From positions 1 through 60,025 of the forward strand of contig JABDDT010000009.1 of NCBI GenBank assembly GCA_013287475.1: a stretch of DNA of 60,025 nt, written 5' to 3'. This DNA comes from Bacteroidota bacterium (GTDB lineage Bacteria; Bacteroidota; Bacteroidia; Chitinophagales; Chitinophagaceae). The notes beneath the pieces are model-generated. The model saw only the letters and a program-made list of their open reading frames with translations, made no database searches and was not told the DNA's origin. Made by a program: the position numbers and the translations under genes. Of the stretch, positions 42,766 through 52,427 are shown in pieces. Within the stretch, counting starts at the first letter, position 1. Each line of letters starts with the position of its first letter.

Positions 42766-43278
42766 TTACTTATTAACAGATTGTGCATTTAGACGAAGCA
42801 TTTCTGCATAAGTCATATTTTTTTCCATTGCTATGATCGTAAGGCCAATTCTTTTTGTCCGCGTTTCAATTGTTTTTGCAGATTCAATCCATTTACTGTA
42901 ATACATCTGATGAGAGCGTGGAAGTGCTTTAAATTTTTTTTCAGCCTTTGGTGAATCTGCAAGGCATTCCAGTAGTTCTGCAAACACCTCCAGAGGTTTT
43001 TTATCTTCCTTCAGACTTATCTTCAGCATCGCACCTTTATTTTTATGAACTGCTTTACGAAGCGCGGCATTCAGTGGCAAAATAAAAGATCCATTACCCA
43101 TAGGAAGCAGAGCTTGTTGAGCGATGGAATGCGCATCTAATTTCCCTTTAACACGAAAAGATTTTTTAAATCCCGGTTTTAAATGCTCTGCAATATCTTG
43201 TGGTATGGTGATATATGACCATCCGGTTTTTTCCCCCTGTTCTGCAAATTGTTGTATAACGGCCGTAAATTGAACCAT
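42766..43278 (-). CDS. YdeI/OmdA-type protein (DUF1905 plus OmpD-associated domain)
   Basis: A 170-residue cytosolic protein. Residues about 1-85 fit the DUF1905 barrel (GWSYITIPQDIAEHLKPG; RVKGKLD; LLPMGNGSFILPLNAALRKAV). The C-terminal part fits the bacteriocin-protection/OmdA YdeI domain (FKALPRSHQMYYSKWIESAKTIETRTKRI). The function of this group is poorly known. The start is the ATG at 43276-43278, because the longer frame to 43395 would overlap the next gene and lacks a family match. It lies downstream of the small paralogue gene, probably cotranscribed. Confidence 0.85.
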   Translation of the reverse strand: MVQFTAVIQQFAEQGEKTGWSYITIPQDIAEHLKPGFKKSFRVKGKLDAHSIAQQALLPMGNGSFILPLNAALRKAVHKNKGAMLKISLKEDKKPLEVFAELLECLADSPKAEKKFKALPRSHQMYYSKWIESAKTIETRTKRIGLTIIAMEKNMTYAEMLRLNAQSVNK

Positions 43279-43321
43279 GCAATAAGGAGATTGCCGGTAT
43301 AAATATAAGAGAAAGCCAATA

Positions 43322-43594
43322 TCAGGAAATTCTGAGTTCGTCTTCAATAGCGTCATTAAAACGGGAACTGTTGGATTTAACCCATTCCGGTACAAACTGA
43401 TCTGTGGTAATCAGCCATTCGTCACCTTCTTTATGCATTTTAAACATAATACGGTTTCCCCGGTCGTCACTTACGTCTACCGTAAACAACTCTTCGTGCA
43501 GGCCATTCACTTTTCTGAAATTGAATTCCCTTAACCTGCCTTCAGCTTTAATCAGTTTGGTAAACTGTATGTTCCTGTTGAATTGAACGATCAT
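43322..43594 (-). CDS. Small conserved protein, paralogue of the gene at 340
   Basis: A 90-residue cytosolic protein that shares KLIKAEGRLREFNFRK and VSDDRGNR with the gene at 340, then diverges except for a PEW/PPW motif. No known family comes to mind. The start is the ATG at 43592-43594, giving MIVQFNRNIQF, which aligns with the other copy. An upstream extension to 43660 adds 22 residues with no counterpart. It lies 43 bases upstream of the YdeI-like gene and is divergent from a glycosyltransferase. Confidence 0.8.
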   Translation of the reverse strand: MIVQFNRNIQFTKLIKAEGRLREFNFRKVNGLHEELFTVDVSDDRGNRIMFKMHKEGDEWLITTDQFVPEWVKSNSSRFNDAIEDELRIS

Positions 43595-43693
43595 GGTTAA
43601 ATATTCAATTTCTACAAACAATTTTCGTGCTATAAATTGATAAGAGTTTATTAATATCACGATGATTTATCCACAGCAACCTACTTTTGCCAG

Positions 43694-44626
43694 ATGGCAG
43701 TGACTCCTTTAATTTCAATTTGCATTCCTGCTTATCAGCGGAGGGAAAATCTCAAACGCCTTTTGGATTCCATAGAAATACAGACTTTTCGTCTTTTTGA
43801 AGTCATTATAACCGATGATAGTCCCGGTACCGAACTACGGGAAATGGTGGAAAGCCACCCCCTTTCCCCCAAAATCCACTATTATAAAAATCATAGAACC
43901 CTGGGAACTCCGGAAAACTGGAATGAAGGTTTTAGGAAATCAGGCGGGGAATGGATCAAAATCATGCATGATGATGACTGGTTCAGCGGACCCGACAGCC
44001 TCTATTTCTTTGCAAAAGCCATCGAAAAGGGAACAGGAGGCTTTTATTTTTCCGCATATACCAATGCTTACCAGGATGGTCTTTCAAATAAAATCAGACT
44101 GGGTTTCCGACAGTTGAAATCTGTTAAACAACTACCCGAAACTCTTTTCGCTTCCAACAAAATCGGTCCTCCCAGCGTAATTATTTTTAAAAAAGATAAC
44201 GACCTTACTTTTGACAACCGGATGAAATGGCTGGTTGACATTGATTTTTATATCCGATACTTTAAAAAACACGGTCCTCCTCAATATATTCCCAAATACC
44301 TCGTTCAAATTGGCATTAGTGAGAGTCAGGTTACGCGGTCGAGTTTTGGGAAACCGGATATAGAAATTCCTGAAAGATTTATGTTGGGAGAAAAATTAAG
44401 TGACCGGTCCATTCATTATATTACTGTTTTTGATGCCTGGTGGCGATTTCTCAGGAATTTATCTATTAAAGATATCGCTCAAATCAAAAATTCAGGTTAC
44501 AACGGTAAAATTCCTGATTTCATCCCTTCTATAATAAAATTTCAGAATAAAATTCCGCCGTCCATTCTGAAAACGGGCTTATTTTCCAAAACTTTTATGA
44601 TCATATCTTATTTAAAAATCAGATAA
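43694..44626 (+). CDS. Glycosyltransferase family 2
   Basis: A 310-residue GT-A fold glycosyltransferase. The N-terminal nucleotide-binding strand is PLISICIPAYQRRENLKRLLDSIEIQ, and MHDDDWFSG near residue 93 is the acidic metal motif. The C-terminal part is more variable (DIDFYIRYFKKHGPP). It is likely to transfer a sugar for lipopolysaccharide or capsule-like glycan; donor and acceptor unknown. Cytosolic with a hydrophobic C-terminus. It converges with a family 4 glycosyltransferase. The array starts 8 bases after its stop. Confidence 0.9.
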   Translation: MAVTPLISICIPAYQRRENLKRLLDSIEIQTFRLFEVIITDDSPGTELREMVESHPLSPKIHYYKNHRTLGTPENWNEGFRKSGGEWIKIMHDDDWFSGPDSLYFFAKAIEKGTGGFYFSAYTNAYQDGLSNKIRLGFRQLKSVKQLPETLFASNKIGPPSVIIFKKDNDLTFDNRMKWLVDIDFYIRYFKKHGPPQYIPKYLVQIGISESQVTRSSFGKPDIEIPERFMLGEKLSDRSIHYITVFDAWWRFLRNLSIKDIAQIKNSGYNGKIPDFIPSIIKFQNKIPPSILKTGLFSKTFMIISYLKIR

Positions 44627-44633
44627 AATCTAA

Positions 44634-44808
44634 AACGCGTAACGCTGAAAGCTTAACGCTTAACGCTTAACGCTTAACGCTTAACGCTTAACGCTTAACG
44701 CATTTTTTATACTGCTTCGCAAGATAAAAATAATTGATCGAATCAAAAACTTGCTTTACGCGTTCAGCGTTACGCTTTACGCGTTAAGCGTTAGGCTTTA
44801 CGCGTTAA
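44634..44808. repeat. Inverted heptamer arrays between two glycosyltransferase genes
   Basis: The left array (44634-44701) has two variant units, one AAAGCTT, six identical AACGCTT units and a partial. The right array (44753-44808) has eight units reading AACGC/AAAGC on the - strand, alternating with GTAAAGC. They share the stretch GCGTAACGCTGAA. The right array enters the gene at 44791 and encodes its last five residues. Confidence 0.9.
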
Positions 44809-46032
44809 TAATTTCCTATATGCTTTATTAAATTCATCACGACTGAAATGTTGTTTTGCATAGATATATGATTCCTGTGATAATTGAATACAGAGATTTC
44901 TGTCCCGGGTTAATTCCATGATTATTTGTATTCCTTCCTGAATAAGTTTTGCTTCATCCAGAATTTCGTGGATGAGCAGGCTGTTATACCTGTCTTTTAA
45001 ATGCATAAGATTTCCGGGTAATGCCGTTACTACCGGTATACAACTATTGGCCATAGATTCTTTAATGAACATGGGGAATCCCTCATAGGATGAAGTTAAC
45101 AGGGCGATATCTGATTCAGCCATGAGTGCAGCCATTTTAACCGGATCGCTGATTTCCCCATGAATCAATGCCTTCGCTTTTAGTTTTTCCGAAAGCTCAT
45201 TAACCATGGTTCCCGCAAAATGAAACTCCACAGTTGCACCCGTATCGATTAAATACTCTGCAATCCGGTTAATCAGCCAGATTCTTTTCTGCGGTCCGCC
45301 ACGACCGGCACAAATAATTTTTATTGGAGGATCAAAGGATTTCTTCTTTTCAGGCGGAATATCCACACCAGGTTCAATAAAAAGAATGCGCCGGAGGAAA
45401 GACTTGTCAATATCATAGTCAGCATATTGTTTTTCGATATTGGCCTTCGTATAATAATCATAGATTATTCTATTATCTAAATAGCGATGGTTTTCCAATC
45501 CGAAAAATTCCATTCCATTTTTTCCAAAAGTGAAATTGTGCAACAGCTCGGTGCGGATTATTTTTTTATTGATGAATGGAAGCATATCGTAAAAAAAAGT
45601 CGAATTGGCTCCGAAAACATGAGCCTGGGAATGTCTGTTAATATAAAAGCTAAAATAATGAACGGAGAACAGTCTTAAAATCAAATAATCGCACCAGGGA
45701 TGAATATCCTGACAGACGGCATTCTTGACTGCATAAAATTCATCCCTGAAAACTGCATTGGATGAGAATCTGGTAAAAAAAACAATTTTATCAGCTTCGG
45801 GAATCGATTTTAAAATGTCCAGATGAATCCGTTGTGCGCCTCCCATGGCATAACGGTCGAAGAAAAAGAATATTCCGGATACTGATTTTTTTCTGAATAA
45901 TGCCCATGGGTACAGGAAAATCAAGGAAGGTAAATAAGTGATCCGGAGAAGTATCCTAAAGAGTTTTATTTTCGTGATATTATGCATGGACTTATTATGC
46001 GATTGCAAACAGGCGCCCGCAAATATATCCAT
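44791..46032 (-). CDS. Glycosyltransferase family 4/1
   Basis: A GT-B fold glycosyltransferase of about 413 residues. The donor-binding C-terminal half has IKIICAGRGGPQKRIWLI and the typical EX7E region SDIALLTSSYEGFPMFIKESMANSCIPVV. The N-terminal half shows FFFFDRYAMGGAQRIHLDIL, the GGAxR-type loop. ATGs are possible at 46032 and 45987. If the first is used, only 22 bases separate it from the hutH ATG, so the second is worth testing. The last five residues (LTRKA) are encoded by a heptamer array. Likely role in surface glycan synthesis with the converging GT2. Confidence 0.86.
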   Translation of the reverse strand: MDIFAGACLQSHNKSMHNITKIKLFRILLRITYLPSLIFLYPWALFRKKSVSGIFFFFDRYAMGGAQRIHLDILKSIPEADKIVFFTRFSSNAVFRDEFYAVKNAVCQDIHPWCDYLILRLFSVHYFSFYINRHSQAHVFGANSTFFYDMLPFINKKIIRTELLHNFTFGKNGMEFFGLENHRYLDNRIIYDYYTKANIEKQYADYDIDKSFLRRILFIEPGVDIPPEKKKSFDPPIKIICAGRGGPQKRIWLINRIAEYLIDTGATVEFHFAGTMVNELSEKLKAKALIHGEISDPVKMAALMAESDIALLTSSYEGFPMFIKESMANSCIPVVTALPGNLMHLKDRYNSLLIHEILDEAKLIQEGIQIIMELTRDRNLCIQLSQESYIYAKQHFSRDEFNKAYRKLLTRKA

Positions 46033-46054
46033 AAGCAAATAATCGAACAGTCAC

Positions 46055-47623
46055 ATGCCCAAACCATTCCATTACGGCTCAGATAAATTGACGCCTGCCA
46101 TTGTAATCGCCCTTGCCGGGGGTGAAATGCGTGGTATCATTCCTGAAGATACCATGCAAAAAATTATCAGGAGCAGGGACTATGTCAGTGAAATTGTTTC
46201 CAGGGGAAAGACGGTCTATGGAATTAATACCGGATTTGGCATTCTTTCCAATACAAATATTTCTGCTGAAGACACGAGAAAACTTCAGCATAAAATATTG
46301 CAAAGTCATAGTGTAGGAGTCGGACGCCCTATCAGTCCCTTCCTTTCCAGGATCATGATGATCACAAAAGTACATTCCCTTGCACAGGGTTACTCGGGTA
46401 TTCAGCAGGAAACACTGGAAAGAATTTGCTGGTTTATCGATCAGGATATCAGCCCTGTTGTTCCTGAAAAAGGATCTGTAGGTGCTTCCGGTGATCTTGC
46501 CCCGCTGGCTCATCTGTTTCTACCTTTAATCGGGTTGGGGGAAGTATGGGTGAAAGGTAAAATACTTCCTACTGAAGAAGTTCTTTCGCAAAATGGACTT
46601 AAACCATTACAATTGGGTCCAAAGGAAGGGCTTGCTTTAATTAACGGGACTCAGTTTATTCTTGCTTATGCCGTTGCCAACCTGCAACGTATGCATTTTT
46701 GTCTTGAGTCAGCCGATCTGATCGGTGCGATGAGTCTTGAAGCCCTTACAGGAACCAAGTCTCCTTTTGATGAACGGATTCATAATCTAAGGCCATTCAG
46801 TGGAAATCAGCTGGTTGCCCAAAGATTGCGTAAACTTTTAACTGGTTCGGAGATTATGCAGAGCCATGTCGATTGCGGCCGGGTGCAGGATCCATATTCT
46901 CTGCGATGCATGCCACAGGTTCACGGAGCCAGTCGCAATGCATGGCTTCACCTGAAAGAACTTACATTGATAGAATTGAATTCAGTAACTGATAATCCCC
47001 TCATATTTTCTGCAGATGATACGATCAGCGGAGGAAATTTTCACGGCCAGCCGCTGGCAATTCCACTTGACTATGCAACCATCGCTTCTTCGGAAGCAGG
47101 AAATATTTCTGATCGTCGTTGCTATTTATTATTGGAAGGTAAATGGGGACTTCCGCTTTTATTAATGAAAGATGTTGGACTCAACAGCGGATTTATGATC
47201 CCGCAATATACCACGGCAGCCCTGGTGACAGAAAATAAAACACTTTGTTTCCCTGCCAGCGCCGATAGCATTCCTACTTCACTAGGGCAGGAGGACCATG
47301 TAAGCATGGGGAGCATCAGCGGTCGTAAACTGGAAATGGTTCTGGAGAATCTTGAATACATTCTTGCTATTGAATTAATGACAGCCTGCCAGGCCATTGA
47401 ATTCCGTCGTCCCCTGCGCAGCAGTTCCATTTTGGAGCATGCTCACGAATTTGTGCGCCAACAGGTGAGCTTTGCAAAGGAAGACAGGATTTTTGCCGAT
47501 GATATTCTGAAAATAAAATACATGATTGAATCTTTTAGTTTCATTCGCGAAACAGATGCTTTTGCCAAATCCCGGGGCATTGATCTCAATAAGGATTTTG
47601 AAAGCTTTTCATTAAATAATTAA
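46055..47623 (+). CDS. hutH: Histidine ammonia-lyase
   Basis: A 522-residue histidine ammonia-lyase, removing ammonia from histidine to give urocanate. The self-formed MIO prosthetic group comes from Ala144-Ser145-Gly146 in [23 protein letters not shown] near residue 55, [10 protein letters not shown] near 205 and DNPLIF near 316 are typical. It is the first gene of hutH-hutU-hutI-ftcD, with 1 base to hutU. No hutC-like repressor gene is in the window, and the promoter must lie within the first codons or leader of the divergent glycosyltransferase. Confidence 0.96.
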   Translation: MPKPFHYGSDKLTPAIVIALAGGEMRGIIPEDTMQKIIRSRDYVSEIVSRGKTVYGINTGFGILSNTNISAEDTRKLQHKILQSHSVGVGRPISPFLSRIMMITKVHSLAQGYSGIQQETLERICWFIDQDISPVVPEKGSVGASGDLAPLAHLFLPLIGLGEVWVKGKILPTEEVLSQNGLKPLQLGPKEGLALINGTQFILAYAVANLQRMHFCLESADLIGAMSLEALTGTKSPFDERIHNLRPFSGNQLVAQRLRKLLTGSEIMQSHVDCGRVQDPYSLRCMPQVHGASRNAWLHLKELTLIELNSVTDNPLIFSADDTISGGNFHGQPLAIPLDYATIASSEAGNISDRRCYLLLEGKWGLPLLLMKDVGLNSGFMIPQYTTAALVTENKTLCFPASADSIPTSLGQEDHVSMGSISGRKLEMVLENLEYILAIELMTACQAIEFRRPLRSSSILEHAHEFVRQQVSFAKEDRIFADDILKIKYMIESFSFIRETDAFAKSRGIDLNKDFESFSLNN

Positions 47624-47624
47624 T

Positions 47625-49280
47625 ATGCAAAAAACCATTACAAAATACGACCCGCTCAAATACAAAACACCAGTCGGGCCGACTTTAAATTGTAAAGGAT
47701 GGATACAGGAAGCCGCGTTAAGAATGCTTTTGAATAATTTAAATCCTGAAGTAGCAGAACGGCCTGATGAGCTGATCGTATATGGCGGACGTGGAAAAGC
47801 TGCCAGGAATTTCCAGGCACTGGATGATATTCTTGCGAATTTGAAAATTTTAGAGAATGATGAAACGCTGTTAATTCAAAGCGGTAAGCCGGTTGGAAGA
47901 ATGAAAACTCATACCGATGCACCAAGAGTATTGATTTCAAATTCACAGCTTGTTCCTAAATGGGCTACCTGGGAACATTTCGATGAACTTGAAAAAAAAG
48001 GACTGATGATGTATGGACAGATGACAGCTGGCTCCTGGATTTATATAGGTTCACAAGGCATCGTACAGGGAACATATGAAACTTATGCCGCTGCAGCAGA
48101 TAAACATTTCAATGGAACCCTGAGGGGTACGCTGAATGTATCTGCAGGTCTGGGCGGAATGGGAGGAGCCCAGCCACTTGCTATCACGATGAACGAAGGC
48201 GTTGCACTGATAGCAGAAGTAGAAAATTGGCGAATCCAAAAAAGACTCGAAACAAAATATCTGGATTTCGGAATATATGACCTGGATGAAGCAATTGATA
48301 AGGCAATCCAGGCTAAAAAAGATAAAAAAGCTGTTTCTATCGGCATTTGTTGTAATGCGGTCGATCTGCTTGAAAGATTATTGAAAAGAAATATCATTCC
48401 TGATACGCTCACTGATCAGACATCTGCACATGATCCACTGATAGGTTACTGGCCCCACCAGCTATCTACTGAGGAAGCCAAAAAATTACGCGAATCGAAC
48501 CCCGATAAATATCTTGAACTGGCTTATGAATCCATGAAACTTCATGTGGAGAAAATGCTGGCTCTTCAAAAGAAAGGTGCCATTACTTTCGACTACGGGA
48601 ATAATATTCGTGCGCGCGCTTTTGAAAAAGGTCTTAAAAATGCGTTTGACTTTCCGGGATTTGTTCCGGCTTATATCAGACCCCTTTTCTGTGAAGGGAA
48701 AGGACCCTTCCGATGGGCTGCCCTTAGTGGAAATCCGGATGACATAGCTGTTACGGATGAATTGATTGTCCAGCTTTTTCCGAAAAATCATTCTCTTCAG
48801 CGCTGGTTAAAACTGGCCAGGGAAAAAATAGCTTTCCAGGGATTGCCAGCACGCATTTGCTGGTTAGGTCAGGGAGAAAGAGAAAAAGCGGGGCTTGCTT
48901 TTAATGAACTCGTCCGAACAAAAAAAGTAATTGCTCCGATTGTCATTGGGCGTGACCATCTCGATACGGGCTCTGTTGCTTCTCCCAATCGCGAAACAGA
49001 AGCGATGATGGATGGGAGTGATGCTGTAGCAGATTGGCCCATACTAAATGCCCTCATCAATACTGCAGGCGGTGCAAGTTGGGTAAGCCTTCATCATGGG
49101 GGTGGTGTAGGAATGGGTTATAGTATTCATGCCGGCATGGTAATCGTTGCAGATGGAACAGATTCAGCCGATGCCCGTCTCTCCAGAGTGCTTCGCAATG
49201 ATCCTGGTCTCGGTGTTATCCGTCACGCAGATGCGGGGTATCCTCTGGCACAAAAAACAAAAGACGATTTTCAACTCTGA
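47625..49280 (+). CDS. hutU: Urocanate hydratase
   Basis: A 551-residue urocanase, adding water to urocanate to give imidazolonepropionate with tightly bound NAD+. It shows [17 protein letters not shown] near residue 46, the NAD-binding [21 protein letters not shown] near 171, [16 protein letters not shown] near 330 and [17 protein letters not shown] near 490. The length matches bacterial HutU (about 555). It begins 1 base after hutH and ends 8 bases before hutI, so it is translated in one operon. Confidence 0.97.
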   Translation: MQKTITKYDPLKYKTPVGPTLNCKGWIQEAALRMLLNNLNPEVAERPDELIVYGGRGKAARNFQALDDILANLKILENDETLLIQSGKPVGRMKTHTDAPRVLISNSQLVPKWATWEHFDELEKKGLMMYGQMTAGSWIYIGSQGIVQGTYETYAAAADKHFNGTLRGTLNVSAGLGGMGGAQPLAITMNEGVALIAEVENWRIQKRLETKYLDFGIYDLDEAIDKAIQAKKDKKAVSIGICCNAVDLLERLLKRNIIPDTLTDQTSAHDPLIGYWPHQLSTEEAKKLRESNPDKYLELAYESMKLHVEKMLALQKKGAITFDYGNNIRARAFEKGLKNAFDFPGFVPAYIRPLFCEGKGPFRWAALSGNPDDIAVTDELIVQLFPKNHSLQRWLKLAREKIAFQGLPARICWLGQGEREKAGLAFNELVRTKKVIAPIVIGRDHLDTGSVASPNRETEAMMDGSDAVADWPILNALINTAGGASWVSLHHGGGVGMGYSIHAGMVIVADGTDSADARLSRVLRNDPGLGVIRHADAGYPLAQKTKDDFQL

Positions 49281-49288
49281 TCTTTATT

Positions 49289-50542
49289 ATGCAAAGCCAG
49301 CTCCTGATAAATATCAAACAACTTGTTAATACAGGGTCCGGTATCAGACCTTTGTATGGTAAAGAAATGGCAGATCTTCCCTGCCTGGAAAATGCATGGC
49401 TGCTGATAGAAGGAGAAGAAATTGCCGGTTTCGGCAAAATGGATTCTTTAAAAAAAGATTTACCAAATCTTCCCGGGGTAAAAACGGATTGTAACGGGAA
49501 ACTGGTCTTGCCATGCTGGTGCGACAGTCACACGCATATTGTTTTTGCAGGAAGCCGGGAAAGCGAATTTGTTGATAAAATCCGGGGGCTTTCATATGCT
49601 GAAATCAATGCACGCGGAGGAGGAATCCTGAATACAGTTCAAAAAATAAATGAAATCTCCTCAGATGAGCTTTTCAGGATTTCCTGGAAAAGACTGGAAG
49701 AAGTAGCGAGGCTGGGTACAGGTGCCATTGAAATAAAAAGCGGTTATGGATTATCACTGGAAGGAGAATTGAAAATGCTTCGTGTAATACGGCAGTTAAA
49801 AGAAAAATCTTCATTGCATATTAAATCCACTTTTCTTGGAGCACATGCATATCCATTAATTTATCGTGAAAATCACGCTGCTTATATAAAAGAGATTGTG
49901 GATGAAATGCTGCCTGTCATAGCGAAAGAAAAACTGGCCGATTATATCGATGTCTTTTGTGAGAAAGGATTTTTTAATCCTGAAGAATCTGAAATCATTC
50001 TGAGGGCCGGACTTCGTTATGGTTTACAACCAAAAATGCATGTAAACCAACTTAATACAACCGGAGGTGTTGAAACGGGAATAAAACTCAACGCCATTTC
50101 AATGGATCATCTTGAAATAATGCCGGATGAAGATATCAGTAAAATAAAAAACTCAGGATGGAAAGGAATTTGCACTTTACTTCCGGCGGCTGCTTTTTTC
50201 CTTCGCATGGAATTTCCGCCCGCAAGAAAGTTATTGGATTCAGGATTTGCCATTGCACTGGCATCAGATTATAATCCCGGATCTGCACCCAGCGGAAATA
50301 TGAATATCGTCATAGCACTGGCTTGTATACAAATGAAATTATTGCCGGAAGAAGCAATCAATGCAGCTACCATCAACGGCGCTTTTGCCATGGGGCTTGG
50401 TAATTCGCTCGGCACAATTTCCAGGGGGAAATTGGCAAATCTGATCATCACCTCAGAGGTTCCTTCAATGGAATATTTACCTTATAGTTTTGGATCCAAC
50501 CTTATTGATAAAATAATAATCCGGGGTAAATTCATCGCTTAA
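49289..50542 (+). CDS. hutI: Imidazolonepropionase
   Basis: A 417-residue amidohydrolase that opens imidazolonepropionate to N-formimidoyl-glutamate. Metal-binding CDSHTHIVFAGSRESEF lies near residue 77, GYGLSLEGELKMLR near 150, GAHAYPL near 186 and SDYNPGSAPSGNM near 328 (Asp ligand). Zinc or iron dependent. It starts 8 bases after hutU and ends 46 bases before the ftcD ATG. Full length. Confidence 0.97.
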   Translation: MQSQLLINIKQLVNTGSGIRPLYGKEMADLPCLENAWLLIEGEEIAGFGKMDSLKKDLPNLPGVKTDCNGKLVLPCWCDSHTHIVFAGSRESEFVDKIRGLSYAEINARGGGILNTVQKINEISSDELFRISWKRLEEVARLGTGAIEIKSGYGLSLEGELKMLRVIRQLKEKSSLHIKSTFLGAHAYPLIYRENHAAYIKEIVDEMLPVIAKEKLADYIDVFCEKGFFNPEESEIILRAGLRYGLQPKMHVNQLNTTGGVETGIKLNAISMDHLEIMPDEDISKIKNSGWKGICTLLPAAAFFLRMEFPPARKLLDSGFAIALASDYNPGSAPSGNMNIVIALACIQMKLLPEEAINAATINGAFAMGLGNSLGTISRGKLANLIITSEVPSMEYLPYSFGSNLIDKIIIRGKFIA

Positions 50543-50588
50543 GCGTTGTATATTGGGCATTATACAGTGCTTATGCCAATTATTTTAT

Positions 50589-52265
50589 ATGATATCAATT
50601 ATTGAATGCGTTCCCAACTTCAGTGAAGGCATAGATCTTCAGATTATTCAATCGATCACAAATGAAATTGAATCGGTCGATGGGGTCAGGTTGCTCAATG
50701 TGGATCCTGGTAAAGCCACCAATCGCACCGTCGTAACTTTTGTGGGATCTCCTTCGGGTGTTGTGGAAGCAGCATTTCGTGCCATCAGTAAAGCCGGTGA
50801 ATTAATTGATATGCGCCGGCACCGGGGTGAACATCCGCGGATGGGTGCAACGGATGTCTGTCCGCTTATCCCGGTGTCAGGAATTACTATGGAAGAAACA
50901 GTCCGATGGGCTCTGAAACTGGCCGAAAGGGTAGGGAATGAATTGTCCATCCCGGTTTATTTGTATGAAGCTGCACAGAATGATAAGGACCGGAGCAATT
51001 TATCGGTTATACGCGCTGGTGAGTATGAAGGATTTGCCGAAAAGATGAAAAAAAGGGAATGGAAACCCGATTTTGGCCCTTCAGTGTTTGATGAAAAAAG
51101 GGGGGCTACGGTTATTGGTGCCCGTGATTTTCTGGTAGCTTACAATATAAACCTCAATACTACATCAGTACGTCGTGCAAACAGCGTTGCATTTGATGTA
51201 CGGGAAGCCGGAAGAATAAAAAGAGAAGGCGACCCGGTAAATGGTAAAATAGTCAGAGATGAAAATGGAGAACCTGTAATGATTCCGGGATCGCTCAAAT
51301 CTGTCAAAGCTATTGGCTGGTACATAAAAGAATACGGTGTAGCTCAAATCTCTATGAATCTTACCAATCTTTCCGTCACACCGATGCATATCGCTTTTGA
51401 TGAAGTCTGCCGCAAAGCAGAGACCAGAGGACTCCGTGTTACAGGCAGTGAACTGGTGGGATTGATCCCTTTGGGATCCATGCTGGAAGCAGGAAAATAT
51501 TTCCTGAAAAAACAGAAACGCTCTGCTGGAGTTTCAGAAAAGGAATTAATAAGAATTGCCATCATTTCCATGGGACTGAATGAACTTAGTCCGTTCAAAA
51601 CTGAAGAAAGAATCATAGAGTATTTATTAAGAGATCCGGAACAAGAAAAGCTGGTGCGTTTATCGTTATCGGATTTTGCAGACGAAACAGCAAGCGAATC
51701 ACCTGCACCAGGCGGAGGATCCGTTGCTGCTTATCTGGGGGCGCTCGGTGCTGGTCTCGGCGCTATGGTAGCGAATATTTCAGCTCAAAAGAATAACTGG
51801 GAATCATTTAGTGATTGGGCAGATAAAGCATCTGTACTTAAAAAAGAGCTTATTTCTCTGGTAGATGCTGACACCAGAGCGTTTGAAGGAATTTTACAAG
51901 CAAGAGCCCTTCCCAAAGGCACGGAATCAGAAAAATCAATACGTGAAAAAGCGGTGAGGGATGCCAATCTGAGGGCTATTGAAGTACCGTACCATGTCAT
52001 GCAGGCATCCCTGAAATCAATGGAAATTATTAAAGCGATGGCCATGGAAGGAAATCAAAATTCAAGATCAGATGCCGGTGTGGGTGCTATTTGCGCACGT
52101 TCAGCTGTGTTAGGTGCTTTCCTGAATGTTTGTATTAACGCCAGTGGATCTGAAACAGAAATAAAAATAATGTCTATGCTGGAAGAAGGAAAGAAAATGC
52201 ATGATAGTGCTATTGCGAAAGAAAAAGAAATACTTGATATTATAGGGCTAAAGCCGAAAGCTTAA
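50589..52265 (+). CDS. ftcD: Glutamate formimidoyltransferase fused to formimidoyl-THF cyclodeaminase
   Basis: A 558-residue bifunctional enzyme. Residues about 1-300 form the formimidoyltransferase part (IIECVPNFSEGID, RRHRGEHPRMGATDVCPLIPV, NLTNLSVTPMH). Residues about 350-558 form the cyclodeaminase (DFADETASESPAPGGGSVAAYLGALGAG). It moves the formimino group to tetrahydrofolate and releases ammonia, linking histidine breakdown to one-carbon folate. Because it does this, no hutG-type hydrolase is needed. The ATG at 50589 is chosen over a TTG at 50553. The last residues (LKPKA) and the stop are encoded by a heptamer array. Confidence 0.95.
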   Translation: MISIIECVPNFSEGIDLQIIQSITNEIESVDGVRLLNVDPGKATNRTVVTFVGSPSGVVEAAFRAISKAGELIDMRRHRGEHPRMGATDVCPLIPVSGITMEETVRWALKLAERVGNELSIPVYLYEAAQNDKDRSNLSVIRAGEYEGFAEKMKKREWKPDFGPSVFDEKRGATVIGARDFLVAYNINLNTTSVRRANSVAFDVREAGRIKREGDPVNGKIVRDENGEPVMIPGSLKSVKAIGWYIKEYGVAQISMNLTNLSVTPMHIAFDEVCRKAETRGLRVTGSELVGLIPLGSMLEAGKYFLKKQKRSAGVSEKELIRIAIISMGLNELSPFKTEERIIEYLLRDPEQEKLVRLSLSDFADETASESPAPGGGSVAAYLGALGAGLGAMVANISAQKNNWESFSDWADKASVLKKELISLVDADTRAFEGILQARALPKGTESEKSIREKAVRDANLRAIEVPYHVMQASLKSMEIIKAMAMEGNQNSRSDAGVGAICARSAVLGAFLNVCINASGSETEIKIMSMLEEGKKMHDSAIAKEKEILDIIGLKPKA

Positions 52266-52427
52266 AGCCTAAAGCCTAAAACTACTTTTTGGAACCATGA
52301 AATGTTTAAAAAATAAATCCTCGAAAGTAAATGGAGAGGGTTTATGATTTATCTGATTTTAATTGTAAAACTAAAAAGAAGCTTTAGGCTTTGGGCTTTG
52401 GGCTTTAAGCTTTAGGCTTTAGGCTTA
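52248..52427. repeat. Inverted heptamer arrays AAAGCCT class between ftcD and the patatin gene
   Basis: Left: five units (52248-52282), starting inside ftcD. Right: six full units and a partial (52381-52427), starting in the patatin stop codon and reading AAAGCCT on the - strand. The arms can pair; about 98 bases lie between. No gene is seen in that spacer. Confidence 0.9.

Noticed and set aside
43278..43395. Longer N-terminus of the YdeI-like protein
   Set aside because: It would overlap the next gene and the added residues have no family counterpart; the ATG at 43278 fits DUF1905.
43682..43689. TACTTTTG as the GT2 promoter
   Set aside because: Perfect -7 box but only 4 bases before the ATG, and no TTTG at the right distance.
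44655..44701. Possible CRISPR array
   Set aside because: Units are 7 bases, directly adjacent with no spacers, and no cas genes lie in the window.
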